Origin: Betaproteobacteria bacterium
GTDB lineage: Bacteria > Pseudomonadota > Gammaproteobacteria > Burkholderiales > SG8-39
Assembly: GCA_025356085.1 (NCBI GenBank)
Contig: JANXUV010000095.1
Location: 1-40,133, forward strand
Length of the DNA stretch: 40,133 nucleotides
Direction of reading: 5' to 3'
Both the position numbers and the translations under genes were made by a program. This document shows positions 18,469 through 25,785 of this stretch, one piece after another (the first letter of the stretch is position 1; the number at the start of each line of letters is the position of its first letter). Under the pieces are notes generated by a model. That model ran no database searches. It worked only from the letters and a program-made list of their open reading frames with translations, and was not told the DNA's origin.

Positions 18469-19598
18469 TGGCGTACGATTTCGACGAGGTCATTGAACGG
18501 CGCGGCAGCTGGAGCACACGCTGGGAGAAGTTTCCGGAACAGATAATCCCGCTGTGGGTCGCCGACACCGACTTTCGCGCGCCGCCGGCCGTGCTGGATG
18601 CGATCGCGCGCCGCGCCGCGCACGGCGTGTTCGGCTACAGCGCGCCGCCGGCCGAGTTGCGCGACGTGGTGGTGGAGCGCATGCAGCGCCTCTACGGCTG
18701 GCGCATCGAGCCCGGCTGGGTGGTATTCGTGTCCGGCGTGGTTCCAGGGCTGCACCTGGCGGCGCGGCACTGCTTGCGCGCGGACCAGCATGCGCTGGCG
18801 CCGATTCCGGTGTACCAGCATCTGAAGCGATCGCTGGAACTCGCGCGGCGCGCGAACACCGACGTGCCGCTGGTGCTGTCGAATGGGCGCTGGGTCTGGG
18901 ACGAGGACGCGCTCGCCGCGGCGGCGCGGTCGAATTCCCGCCTGCTGATGCTGTGCAATCCGCAGAATCCCGGCGGCACCATCTTCACGCGCGCGGAATT
19001 GTCCCGGCTGGCGGCGTTTGCGGAAAAGTACGACCTCGTCATCTGCTCGGACGAAATCCACGCGGATATCCTTCTCGACGAGGGCAAGCCGCATGTGCCG
19101 ATCGCCAGCGTCTCGCGCGAAACCTGCCGCCGCACGGTGACGCTGATCTCGCCCAACAAGGCTTTCGGCTTCCCGGGCGCGGGCTGCGCCTTCGCCATCA
19201 TTGAAGATCCCGAATTGCGCCGCGCTTTTTCCTCCGATCATCACGCGACCGTGCACGATGCCTCGGTATTCGCCTACGAAGCGGCGCTTGCCGCTTACCG
19301 CGAATGCGGCGGATGGCTGGAGGCGCAGCTTGCGTACCTGCGGAGCAACCGGGATCTGGTGGAAAAGCGCGTGGCTTCGATGCCGGGCCTGAAGATGGCG
19401 CACGTCGAAGCAACCTATCTCGCGTGGATCGATGCGTCAGGGCTGGGCGTGGCGGATCCGTATCAGCACTTTATCAAGCACGGCGTCGCGATGTCGCCGG
19501 GCGCGCAGTTCGGCGCGCCGGGATATGTGCGGCTGAATTTTGGAACGCGCCGCGCATTGCTTGAAAAAGCGCTTCTGCGAATGAAGGAAAACAGTTAG
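18468..19598 (+). CDS. MalY/PatB family PLP enzyme (cystathionine beta-lyase-like)
   Basis: The 376-residue fold-type I PLP protein shows the PatB pattern: LWVADTDFRAPP, GVFGYSAPP, LMLCNPQNPGG, VICSDEIHADI and the Schiff-base Lys231 in ISPNKAFGFPG. Relatives cleave C-S bonds (cystathionine, cysteine) or act as aminotransferases. The overlap with the lactonase-like gene suggests co-expression. No sulfur-pathway gene is directly adjacent, so the physiological substrate is open. Confidence 0.9.
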   Translation: MAYDFDEVIERRGSWSTRWEKFPEQIIPLWVADTDFRAPPAVLDAIARRAAHGVFGYSAPPAELRDVVVERMQRLYGWRIEPGWVVFVSGVVPGLHLAARHCLRADQHALAPIPVYQHLKRSLELARRANTDVPLVLSNGRWVWDEDALAAAARSNSRLLMLCNPQNPGGTIFTRAELSRLAAFAEKYDLVICSDEIHADILLDEGKPHVPIASVSRETCRRTVTLISPNKAFGFPGAGCAFAIIEDPELRRAFSSDHHATVHDASVFAYEAALAAYRECGGWLEAQLAYLRSNRDLVEKRVASMPGLKMAHVEATYLAWIDASGLGVADPYQHFIKHGVAMSPGAQFGAPGYVRLNFGTRRALLEKALLRMKENS

Positions 19599-20428
19599 CT
19601 CCGCATCCAGGCGGAGCCCCAGAGATTAAGGGTGCGCTGCTCGTGGGGCCAGGTGCGGAATTCCGTGTCTTCCTTCATCAGTTCCAGCTCCGCGGAGAAC
19701 TCCACCTTGTGGCCGTCGGGGTCCTCGACCATGAAAAACAGGTTGTTGCCGGGCCCGTGCCTGCCGGGACCCCACCACAGGGGGATGCGCAGCTTTGCCA
19801 TGCGGTCACCCCAGTCGCGGATGTCCATCCAGCCGCTGGTTTCGTAGCAGTGGTGGTCCGGGCGCGACTCGGGCGCGCGAAAGGCCGCGAAGCTGTGGTG
19901 TTCGGGATCGGAGCGCAGGAAAACGGCGGCGAGGTCTTCGCCATCCAGCACCCGGTCCGACTCGCGCGCACCCAGCTGGTCGCGGTAGAACGCGAGCAGT
20001 TCCGGCAAACGGGCGCTCGCGCAGACGAAGTGCTGCAGGCGCGCGTGCATCGCGCCCTGGATGCCCGAGACGCGTACCGGCAGGCCGAACACCACGCGCC
20101 GTCCATCGGGATCGGTCACCGAGAAAGCTCCATCGAGGAAGAGCGGCGTTGGCGATGGGGCGCGCGGCACGCCCAGCTGGTCCAGCGCCGCGGCATGGCC
20201 CGCCAGATGCGCCGCGTCTTTCATCGCCAGCGCGATCCAGGGCACCGCGCCCTGTGCGCCGCGGCCCACGATCAGGCGGCGCGCATGCCCTTGCACCAGC
20301 CACTCGCCGTTCGCCAGCGGTTCGACGCGGTCGCCGAGCAGCTCGCCGTACCAGTGCGCGAGGCGCTCCGGCTCCGTGCTGTCGCGCCGCAGGTGATGCA
20401 GCCTTGCCGGCCAGAGCGTTGTCGTCAT
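19595..20428 (-). CDS. VOC family protein, extradiol-dioxygenase-like
   Basis: The 277-residue protein has two vicinal-oxygen-chelate modules, about 1-125 and 126-260, as in type I extradiol dioxygenases. Candidate metal ligands are H133 (LQHFVCAS), H192 or H193 (PDHHCYE) and E243 (DGHKVEFSAELE), all in the second module. A complete 2-His-1-carboxylate set makes an active metalloenzyme plausible, either a ring-cleaving dioxygenase or a glyoxalase-type enzyme. Its start overlaps the stop of chaC (ATGA on the minus strand), so the two are coupled. Confidence 0.85.
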   Translation of the reverse strand: MTTTLWPARLHHLRRDSTEPERLAHWYGELLGDRVEPLANGEWLVQGHARRLIVGRGAQGAVPWIALAMKDAAHLAGHAAALDQLGVPRAPSPTPLFLDGAFSVTDPDGRRVVFGLPVRVSGIQGAMHARLQHFVCASARLPELLAFYRDQLGARESDRVLDGEDLAAVFLRSDPEHHSFAAFRAPESRPDHHCYETSGWMDIRDWGDRMAKLRIPLWWGPGRHGPGNNLFFMVEDPDGHKVEFSAELELMKEDTEFRTWPHEQRTLNLWGSAWMRS

Positions 20429-21000
20429 GGCCGTTTGCCTTCAGGGGAGAGATCCAGCGCCAGGTCGAGGATCTTCGCCAGGTGCGGATCGTTTACCCCC
20501 AGCGCCAGCATGTGCTCCAGCGTATTGCGGATGTAGTCCACGCAGCGGCCGCGCTGGCCGATGCCCTGCGCCACCAGTTGCGCGCGGCCGTGCAGGTCCA
20601 GTTCCCTGACGAACTGGCGGTGCGCGGTATCGGCGACGAAAGCGAGCGCATGGATGCGGCGGCCGGGTGACACCGTGACCGGGATCAGCGTCGGCTTGTA
20701 CACCTTGTTGAGCATTTCCCTTTTCCAGAGCGCCGTCAGCACGCGTCGCACGCCGATCGCAGGCACCCGGAACGCGATGCCCCAGCAGGAGCCGCCGCGG
20801 CACAGGCCCATCACCAGGCCCGGCTTCTCCGGCGTGCCGCGATAACGGCTCGAGAGGATGCAGAGCGCGCGATGGTACCCGTACGCCAGGGCAGTCCGTT
20901 TCTCGGTGCAGCGAAAGCCCGGCGACCACATCAGCGAACCGTAGCCGAAGACCCAGAGATCGCCGCGCGGCAGGGAATCGAGAAACTGTGCGATCTTCAT
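20425..21000 (-). CDS. chaC: ChaC-like gamma-glutamylcyclotransferase
   Basis: Degrades glutathione to 5-oxoproline and Cys-Gly in the cytosol. The 191-residue protein has the substrate-loop VFGYGSLMW (YGSLMW at 20-25), RALCILSSRYRGT, GLVMGLCRGGSCWGIAF, and the likely catalytic Glu95 in LWKREM. The frame continues 56 codons upstream, but ATG 21000 gives the family N-terminus. A TAGAAT lies 8 bases before the ATG on the minus strand and no Shine-Dalgarno is seen. It is first in an operon with the VOC protein and divergent from the molybdenum oxidase. Confidence 0.93.
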   Translation of the reverse strand: MKIAQFLDSLPRGDLWVFGYGSLMWSPGFRCTEKRTALAYGYHRALCILSSRYRGTPEKPGLVMGLCRGGSCWGIAFRVPAIGVRRVLTALWKREMLNKVYKPTLIPVTVSPGRRIHALAFVADTAHRQFVRELDLHGRAQLVAQGIGQRGRCVDYIRNTLEHMLALGVNDPHLAKILDLALDLSPEGKRP

Positions 21001-21008
21001 CTGCCCGC

Positions 21009-21018
21009 ATTCTATAAT
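21009..21018. promoter_or_regulatory. Overlapping bidirectional -10 elements
   Basis: The ten bases ATTCTATAAT hold a perfect TATAAT reading right (21013-21018) and TAGAAT reading left (21014-21009). The first ends 9 bases before the oxidase ATG at 21028, the second 8 bases before the chaC ATG at 21000. The whole spacer between the two genes is 27 bases, so both promoters must share it. Confidence 0.6.
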
Positions 21019-21027
21019 CGGCGCGGC

Positions 21028-22098
21028 ATGGCGGAGAAGCGCAGGGCGCCGATTGTCGGGCGTTACACGCAGGAGGAGGTCGCGCTCGCAACGCGCAACA
21101 GCGGCATGCCGCTGGAGGCGCTGCGCTACGACCTCACGCCCGCGGGCTTGCACTACCTGCTGATCCATTTCGATATTCCGGCGCTGGAGACGGCTTCGTG
21201 GATGCTGCGCATCGAGGGGCTGGCGTCCCGTCCACGGGATTTCGGCCTGGAGGAACTGCGGCGCATGCCCTCCAGAACGGTGCGCATGACCATGGAATGC
21301 GCCGGCAACGGGCGCGGCCAGACTTCGCCGCGCTATCCGTCGATGCCCTGGATGGAAGAGGGGGTTTCGACGGCGGAATGGACAGGGGTCTCATTGTCTA
21401 TTTTGTTGAATGAATCAAAAATAAAACCTTCAGTGCGGGAAATCGTTTTCCATGGTGCAGACCGCGGCTTCGACCGCGGGATCGAGCACAGCTATTCGCG
21501 CAGCTTGACACCCGAGGAAGCGATGCGCGATGACGTGGTGCTCGCCTACGCCATGAATGGCGCGCCCTTGCTGCCGCAGCACGGGGCGCCGCTGCGCCTG
21601 GTGGTGCCGGACTGGTACGGCATGGCGAGCGTGAAATGGCTGGAGCGCATCGAAGCCATCGACGGCGCCTTCGACGGCGTGCAGCAGGCGCTGAGCTATC
21701 ACTTTCGCAGCGTGGCGGGGGAGAAGGGCATGCCCTGTACCCGGATGCGCGTCAATTCGCTGATGGTCCCCCCCGGCATACCGGATTACTTCGGCCGCCG
21801 CCGCACGGTGGAGGCAGGCATGGTCGAACTCCTCGGCCGCGCCTGGTCTGGCGACGGAGAAGTGAAACGCGTCGAAGTTGCCGTCGACGGCGCGTGGCAG
21901 GATGCGAAGCTCGAGGCTTCGGCGGGCCCGCATGCCTGGCGGCGCTGGACTGCACGCTGGCTGGCGGCAAAAGGCGCGCATGAACTGCGCTGCCGCGCCA
22001 CCGATGCCAGCGGCGCGGTGCAGCCGCTGGAACCGCCCTGGGACGTCACGGGATTCGGCAACAATGCCGCGCAGAAAGTGGAGGTAACGGTGAGATGA
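21028..22098 (+). CDS. Sulfite oxidase-like molybdopterin oxidoreductase
   Basis: The 356-residue protein has the SUOX fold. A molybdopterin domain contains the Mo-coordinating Cys91 in MTMECAGNGRGQ, followed by WTGVSLSILL, AYAMNGAPLLPQHGAPLRLVVP and WYGMASVKWLERIE. A C-terminal Mo-co dimerisation domain has the typical VEVAVDGAWQDA. There is no haem domain and no signal or Tat motif, so it is predicted cytoplasmic, unlike SorA. The frame extends upstream, but ATG 21028 is preferred because the promoter lies at 21013-21018. It overlaps the next gene by ATGA, heading an operon with a TPP decarboxylase pair. Sulfite is the likely but unproven substrate. Confidence 0.88.
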   Translation: MAEKRRAPIVGRYTQEEVALATRNSGMPLEALRYDLTPAGLHYLLIHFDIPALETASWMLRIEGLASRPRDFGLEELRRMPSRTVRMTMECAGNGRGQTSPRYPSMPWMEEGVSTAEWTGVSLSILLNESKIKPSVREIVFHGADRGFDRGIEHSYSRSLTPEEAMRDDVVLAYAMNGAPLLPQHGAPLRLVVPDWYGMASVKWLERIEAIDGAFDGVQQALSYHFRSVAGEKGMPCTRMRVNSLMVPPGIPDYFGRRRTVEAGMVELLGRAWSGDGEVKRVEVAVDGAWQDAKLEASAGPHAWRRWTARWLAAKGAHELRCRATDASGAVQPLEPPWDVTGFGNNAAQKVEVTVR

Positions 22099-22631
22099 AG
22101 CGCATCGACGATTCCTGGCCCGATCAGATCTACAAAACCCTCAAGGATGCCGGCGTGCGCCAGGTCGCCTACGTCCCGGACGGGGGCCACAAGCGCCTGA
22201 TCGAACTCTGCCTGGCGGACAAGGAAATGCGCGCGGTGGTCCTCAGCACCGAGGAGGAGGGCATCGGTCTCACATGCGGCGCGTGGCTGGGTGGGGTGCG
22301 CAGCGCGCTGCTGATGCAATCCAGCGGCGTCGGCAACTGCATCAATAACCTCGGCACGGTGAGCGAATGCCGCTTTCCCTTGCTGATGCTGATCACCATG
22401 CGCGGCCAGAAGGGCGAAATCAATCCCTGGCAGGTGCCGATGGGGCAGGCGACGCCCGCGGTGCTCGAAGCGATGGGCGTCGTGGTCCACGAAGCGAATA
22501 GCGCCGGGGACATCGCGCCCACGGTTGACGCAGCGGCACGCCTCGCTTTCGGCAGCTACCAGGCGGTTGCGGTGCTGATTTCGCAGGCCGTCATCGGCAT
22601 CAAGAGCTTTCAGGAACAGTCCGCCCGATGA
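22095..22631 (+). CDS. Sulfopyruvate/phosphonopyruvate decarboxylase-like, alpha (Pyr) subunit
   Basis: The 178-residue protein corresponds to the N-terminal (Pyr) half of a TPP decarboxylase. It has a catalytic-Glu motif STEEEGIGLTCG (E53-55), LLMQSSGVGNCINNL and FPLLMLITMRGQKGEINPWQ. It is encoded separately from its partner, as in ComD/ComE sulfopyruvate decarboxylase, where the active site forms between the subunits. It overlaps the oxidase gene upstream and the beta subunit downstream by ATGA each. ComDE makes sulfoacetaldehyde from 3-sulfopyruvate; phosphonopyruvate or another 2-oxo acid is the alternative. Confidence 0.82.
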   Translation: MKRIDDSWPDQIYKTLKDAGVRQVAYVPDGGHKRLIELCLADKEMRAVVLSTEEEGIGLTCGAWLGGVRSALLMQSSGVGNCINNLGTVSECRFPLLMLITMRGQKGEINPWQVPMGQATPAVLEAMGVVVHEANSAGDIAPTVDAAARLAFGSYQAVAVLISQAVIGIKSFQEQSAR

Positions 22632-23218
22632 AAACGACACTGCATCGCAGGAATGTTGTGGAAATTCTTTTGAAAAACAGAAAAGATCTTTTAGTCGTGG
22701 CGGGACTAGGGTCGACTGCCTGGGACATTACCGCGGCGGGCGATTCTCCGTTCAACTTTCCCTTGTGGGGGGCGATGGGCAATGCCGCGATGTTCGGCCT
22801 GGGCCTGGCGCTCGCGCAGCCGAAACGCCGCGTGCTGGTGCTCACCGGCGACGGCGAGATGCTGATGGGGCTGGGTTCGCTCGCCACCATCGGGGTGCAG
22901 AAGCCGCGCAATCTCGCGGTGGTGGTGATCGACAACGAGCGCTACGGCGAAACCGGGATGCAGCGCACGCATACCGCGGCGGGCGTGAACATCGCCGAAG
23001 TGGCCAAGGCCTGCGGCTTTCGCGCGACCAGGCAGATTCGAAGCCGTGCGCAGCTGGGGTCGCTGCGCGCTTTCGCCTGGTCTCAGCCCGGTCCCGTCTT
23101 CGCCCTGGTAAAGGTGATCGCCGAGAAGCTGCCGCTGGTCCTGCCGCCGCGTGACGGGGGATTGCTCAAGTCCCGGTTTCGCAGGGCGCTGCTGGGAGAG
23201 CGGGCGGATTTGGATTGA
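22628..23218 (+). CDS. Sulfopyruvate/phosphonopyruvate decarboxylase-like, beta (PP) subunit
   Basis: The 196-residue protein is the C-terminal (pyrophosphate-binding) half. It has WGAMGNAAMFGLGLALAQ, the TPP motif GDGEMLMGLGS (GDG at 75-77) and the closing Asn103 in VVIDNERYGETGMQ. With the preceding gene it makes one complete ThDP active site. The immediate start overlap supports an equimolar heteromer. The substrate is inferred from similarity and from the sulfite oxidase-like neighbour, not from a diagnostic residue. Confidence 0.82.
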   Translation: MKTTLHRRNVVEILLKNRKDLLVVAGLGSTAWDITAAGDSPFNFPLWGAMGNAAMFGLGLALAQPKRRVLVLTGDGEMLMGLGSLATIGVQKPRNLAVVVIDNERYGETGMQRTHTAAGVNIAEVAKACGFRATRQIRSRAQLGSLRAFAWSQPGPVFALVKVIAEKLPLVLPPRDGGLLKSRFRRALLGERADLD

Positions 23219-23225
23219 GTTCCGC

Positions 23226-23771
23226 GTGATTCGCATCCTCCTGGGTTTGATACTGTCCTGCTGCGCGACGCTGGCCGTCGCGCAGCAACTGCGGCCCTGG
23301 ACCGGGGGCGCGACGCCGCCGCTCGCCCTGCAGGACCTGGATGGCCGGCCGCACACGCTCGAGGACTACCGGGGCAAAGTGGTGCTGATCAACTTCTGGG
23401 CCACCTGGTGCGAACCCTGCCGCGAGGAGATGCCTTCGATCAACCGGCTGCGGGCGTCGCTGGCCGCGCAGCCGTTCGCGGTGCTGGCGGTGAACCTGGC
23501 CGAGACCGAGCCGCGCATCCGGCGTTTCATGGAGCAGGTGCGGCTGGATTTTCCGGTGCTGCTCGACCGCGACAGCGCGACGGCGAAAGCCTGGCGCACG
23601 CGCGTGCTGCCGGTGAGCTTCCTGGTGGGGCCCGACGGCAGGATCCGCTACACGGTGATCGGCGGATACGACTGGACACAGGATGCGGCGCGCCAGGCGA
23701 TTTTCGCCCTGCTGCCGCCCGGTGGCCTGCCTACTCAGCCTCGAGCGGCACTTTCGGCTTCGTTCCGCTGA
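23226..23771 (+). CDS. TlpA/ResA-type thioredoxin-like protein
   Basis: A periplasmic thiol-disulfide protein of 181 residues. GTG 23226 begins a signal peptide (IRILLGLILSCCATLAVAQQ). The thioredoxin fold follows with VVLINFWATWCEPCREEMP (active site CEPC), the cis-Pro loop in VLPVSFLVGPDGRI, and an alpha/beta end. The frame is open further upstream into the preceding gene, but only the GTG gives a leader peptide at the N-terminus. It lies 7 bases after the decarboxylase subunit. Its 3' end overlaps the convergent dioxygenase gene by 41 bases. Confidence 0.87.
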   Translation: MIRILLGLILSCCATLAVAQQLRPWTGGATPPLALQDLDGRPHTLEDYRGKVVLINFWATWCEPCREEMPSINRLRASLAAQPFAVLAVNLAETEPRIRRFMEQVRLDFPVLLDRDSATAKAWRTRVLPVSFLVGPDGRIRYTVIGGYDWTQDAARQAIFALLPPGGLPTQPRAALSASFR

Positions 23772-24792
23772 CCACGATGCCGCCGCGCTCGCCGGGCGCG
23801 ACGCTGCCGTAGCGCGGCGCGAAAATTTCCGGCAGCGGCCGCGCCGCCGCCGGCGCGAGCCACAAGCGCAGCAGGTGCCGGTGGCGTTCGGGTTCCGGCC
23901 AGTTCTCGAAATCGTTCCTGGAATGCAGGATCTGGTGGTTGTGCAGGAACTGCATGTCGCCCGGCAGGAACGCCATCGAAAGATGGATCTGCGGGTCGTT
24001 CACCAATTGGTCCAGCAGGTCCATGGCTTCGACCTGCGCCCGCGTCAGGCGTTTCGCCTGCGCAAACAGCGCCTGCGCAGACTCGATGTACTGGCGCACG
24101 TAGATGCAGCTCAGCTGCCCCGCATGCCAGTGGAAGATCGGCATGTCGAACCAGGGCTGCATGCCCTCGGGAACTTCGCCGCGCCGGTCGGTCGCGAACG
24201 GCTCGAACAGCGCCGGCAGCAGGTCCGGCCGGCGCGCCAGCACTTCGTTGTAGAGCGTCATCGAGCTGGCGATGAAGCTCTCGCCGCCCGTCTTCGCCGT
24301 TTTCAGGCACAGCAGTCCCACCACGTCCACCGAATCGGTGTGGTACTCGAGCTTGCGGCTGGTCTGGTAGTAGCGCACCTTCGGGTCGGTGATTTCGAGG
24401 CCGAGATCCTTGACGTGGCCGAGCAGGTGGCCCTTGGCGTTCTGCGAGCGCGCGCGCCCGAACCAGGCGCCGATGCCAAGGTAGGCGATCGCCTGCTCTT
24501 CGCGCGTGTAACTCGCCACCGGAAAACCGCGCATCATGGCGAAGCCGCGGCCCTCGAGCAGTTCGGCGAGGATCGCACCCAGCGTCTTGCCGAGGGCGGG
24601 CAGCGCGAAGTTCGCCGGCGATATGTCGGCGAGCGGCGCGCCGCTCTTCTTGAAACTGCGCACCGCCGCATCCAGTTCGGCAAGCTCGGCGGCGCTGAAG
24701 GTCCGGATCCAATCCGTGCGCGGCCGCAAGTCACGTCCGTACCAGACCGAGGGGCCGGAGATCGTTGCGGGGGGCATGCTAGGCTTGTTCAT
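23731..24792 (-). CDS. TauD/TfdA family Fe(II)/2-oxoglutarate dioxygenase
   Basis: The 353-residue protein has the iron triad H151 and D153 in KLEYHTDSVD and H290 in NHQILHSRNDF, and the 2-oxoglutarate-binding Arg in RHLLRLWLAP (about 309). Length and the RGFAMMRGFPV segment match the larger clavaminate-synthase-like branch rather than classical TauD. It would hydroxylate a small organic acid or sulfonate. TATTCT lies 7 bases before the ATG with no Shine-Dalgarno. It is divergent from the Bug receptor with 27 bases between starts. Confidence 0.87.
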   Translation of the reverse strand: MNKPSMPPATISGPSVWYGRDLRPRTDWIRTFSAAELAELDAAVRSFKKSGAPLADISPANFALPALGKTLGAILAELLEGRGFAMMRGFPVASYTREEQAIAYLGIGAWFGRARSQNAKGHLLGHVKDLGLEITDPKVRYYQTSRKLEYHTDSVDVVGLLCLKTAKTGGESFIASSMTLYNEVLARRPDLLPALFEPFATDRRGEVPEGMQPWFDMPIFHWHAGQLSCIYVRQYIESAQALFAQAKRLTRAQVEAMDLLDQLVNDPQIHLSMAFLPGDMQFLHNHQILHSRNDFENWPEPERHRHLLRLWLAPAAARPLPEIFAPRYGSVAPGERGGIVVSGTKPKVPLEAE

Positions 24793-24819
24793 CAGTTAAA
24801 GAATACCGGGAGTAGGCCG

Positions 24820-25785
24820 ATGAAACTATGGTTAGCGCTGCTCATTTCGCTGGGTGTTTTCACTTCAGCTGACGCGCAATACCCCGCCAAGCCGGTCACG
24901 CTGGTAATCCCGTTCGCCGCGGGCGGCGACTCGGACCTCTCCGGCCGGCTGCTCGCGCAGCACGCCGCCAAGTACCTCAATAACGCCAGCTTCGTGCCGC
25001 TCAACCGCGTCGGCGCCTCGGGCTCCATCGGCACCATGAGCGTCCGCACCGCGGCGCCCGACGGCTATACCCTGCTGATCGCGCGAATCGCCACGCACGC
25101 CATCTTTCCGGCGCTGGAGTCCAAGTCGCCGTACAAGTGGAACGAGTTCACCATGCTGTCGCTGCTCGAGCTCAATCCCTATATCTGCGTAGTGAAAGCG
25201 GATTCGCAGATCAGGACGGTGCAGGATCTCAACGCGGCGATTCGCAAGGATCCCGGAAAACTGAACTTCTCCACCGCCGGCGCCGGTACCAGCCAGAACA
25301 TGGCCTCGCAGTACATGATGTCGCTCGCGGGTCTTAAGCCGGACGCCGCGATCGGCATCCATTACAAGGGCGGCGGCGAAGTGACCACCGCGGTGCTCGG
25401 CGGCCAGGTGCAGTTCGCCTGCAACAACGCCACCACCCTGGTGTCGCAGATCCGCGCCGGCGCATTGAGGGGCTTGTTCGTCACCACGCCTGAGCGGCTG
25501 GCCGAAGTGCCCGACGTTCCCACCGCGCGCGAAGCCGGCGTGCCTGGCATGGAGAAAGTCGTCGGCTGGACCGCGCTGATGGGCCCGCCCGGAATGCCGA
25601 AGGAGGTGATCGAGCGCTGGACGGCGGCGCTCGCCGCGGTGTCGAAGGATCCGGAATGGCTCGCCGGCATCGCCAGGATCGGCGGCATCCCGGCGATCCG
25701 CTCGCCCGCCGACACCGAACGGTACGTGCATGAGCAGTTTGACCTCTACGACAAGCTCATCACCACGCTGGGCATCCGGCAGTAG
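24820..25785 (+). CDS. Bug-family (TctC) periplasmic solute receptor
   Basis: The 321-residue protein has a signal peptide (MKLWLALLISLGVFTSADA) and the tripartite tricarboxylate receptor pattern YPAKPVTLVIPFAAGGDSDLSGR, GASGSIGTMSVRTAAPDGYTL, FSTAGAGTSQN, GGEVTTAVLGGQVQFAC and LFVTTPERL. These bind carboxylated solutes and feed TctAB permeases, though most Burkholderiales receptors are orphans as here. GGGAG precedes the ATG. The upstream frame is open for hundreds of codons, but the signal peptide fixes the start. Its stop overlaps the next gene's possible GTG start. Confidence 0.92.
   Translation: MKLWLALLISLGVFTSADAQYPAKPVTLVIPFAAGGDSDLSGRLLAQHAAKYLNNASFVPLNRVGASGSIGTMSVRTAAPDGYTLLIARIATHAIFPALESKSPYKWNEFTMLSLLELNPYICVVKADSQIRTVQDLNAAIRKDPGKLNFSTAGAGTSQNMASQYMMSLAGLKPDAAIGIHYKGGGEVTTAVLGGQVQFACNNATTLVSQIRAGALRGLFVTTPERLAEVPDVPTAREAGVPGMEKVVGWTALMGPPGMPKEVIERWTAALAAVSKDPEWLAGIARIGGIPAIRSPADTERYVHEQFDLYDKLITTLGIRQ

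Noticed and set aside
23683-24819. A 700-residue fusion ending in the Bug receptor
   Set aside because: The upstream part only reads antisense through the TauD-like gene; the receptor has its own signal peptide and ribosome-binding site at 24820.
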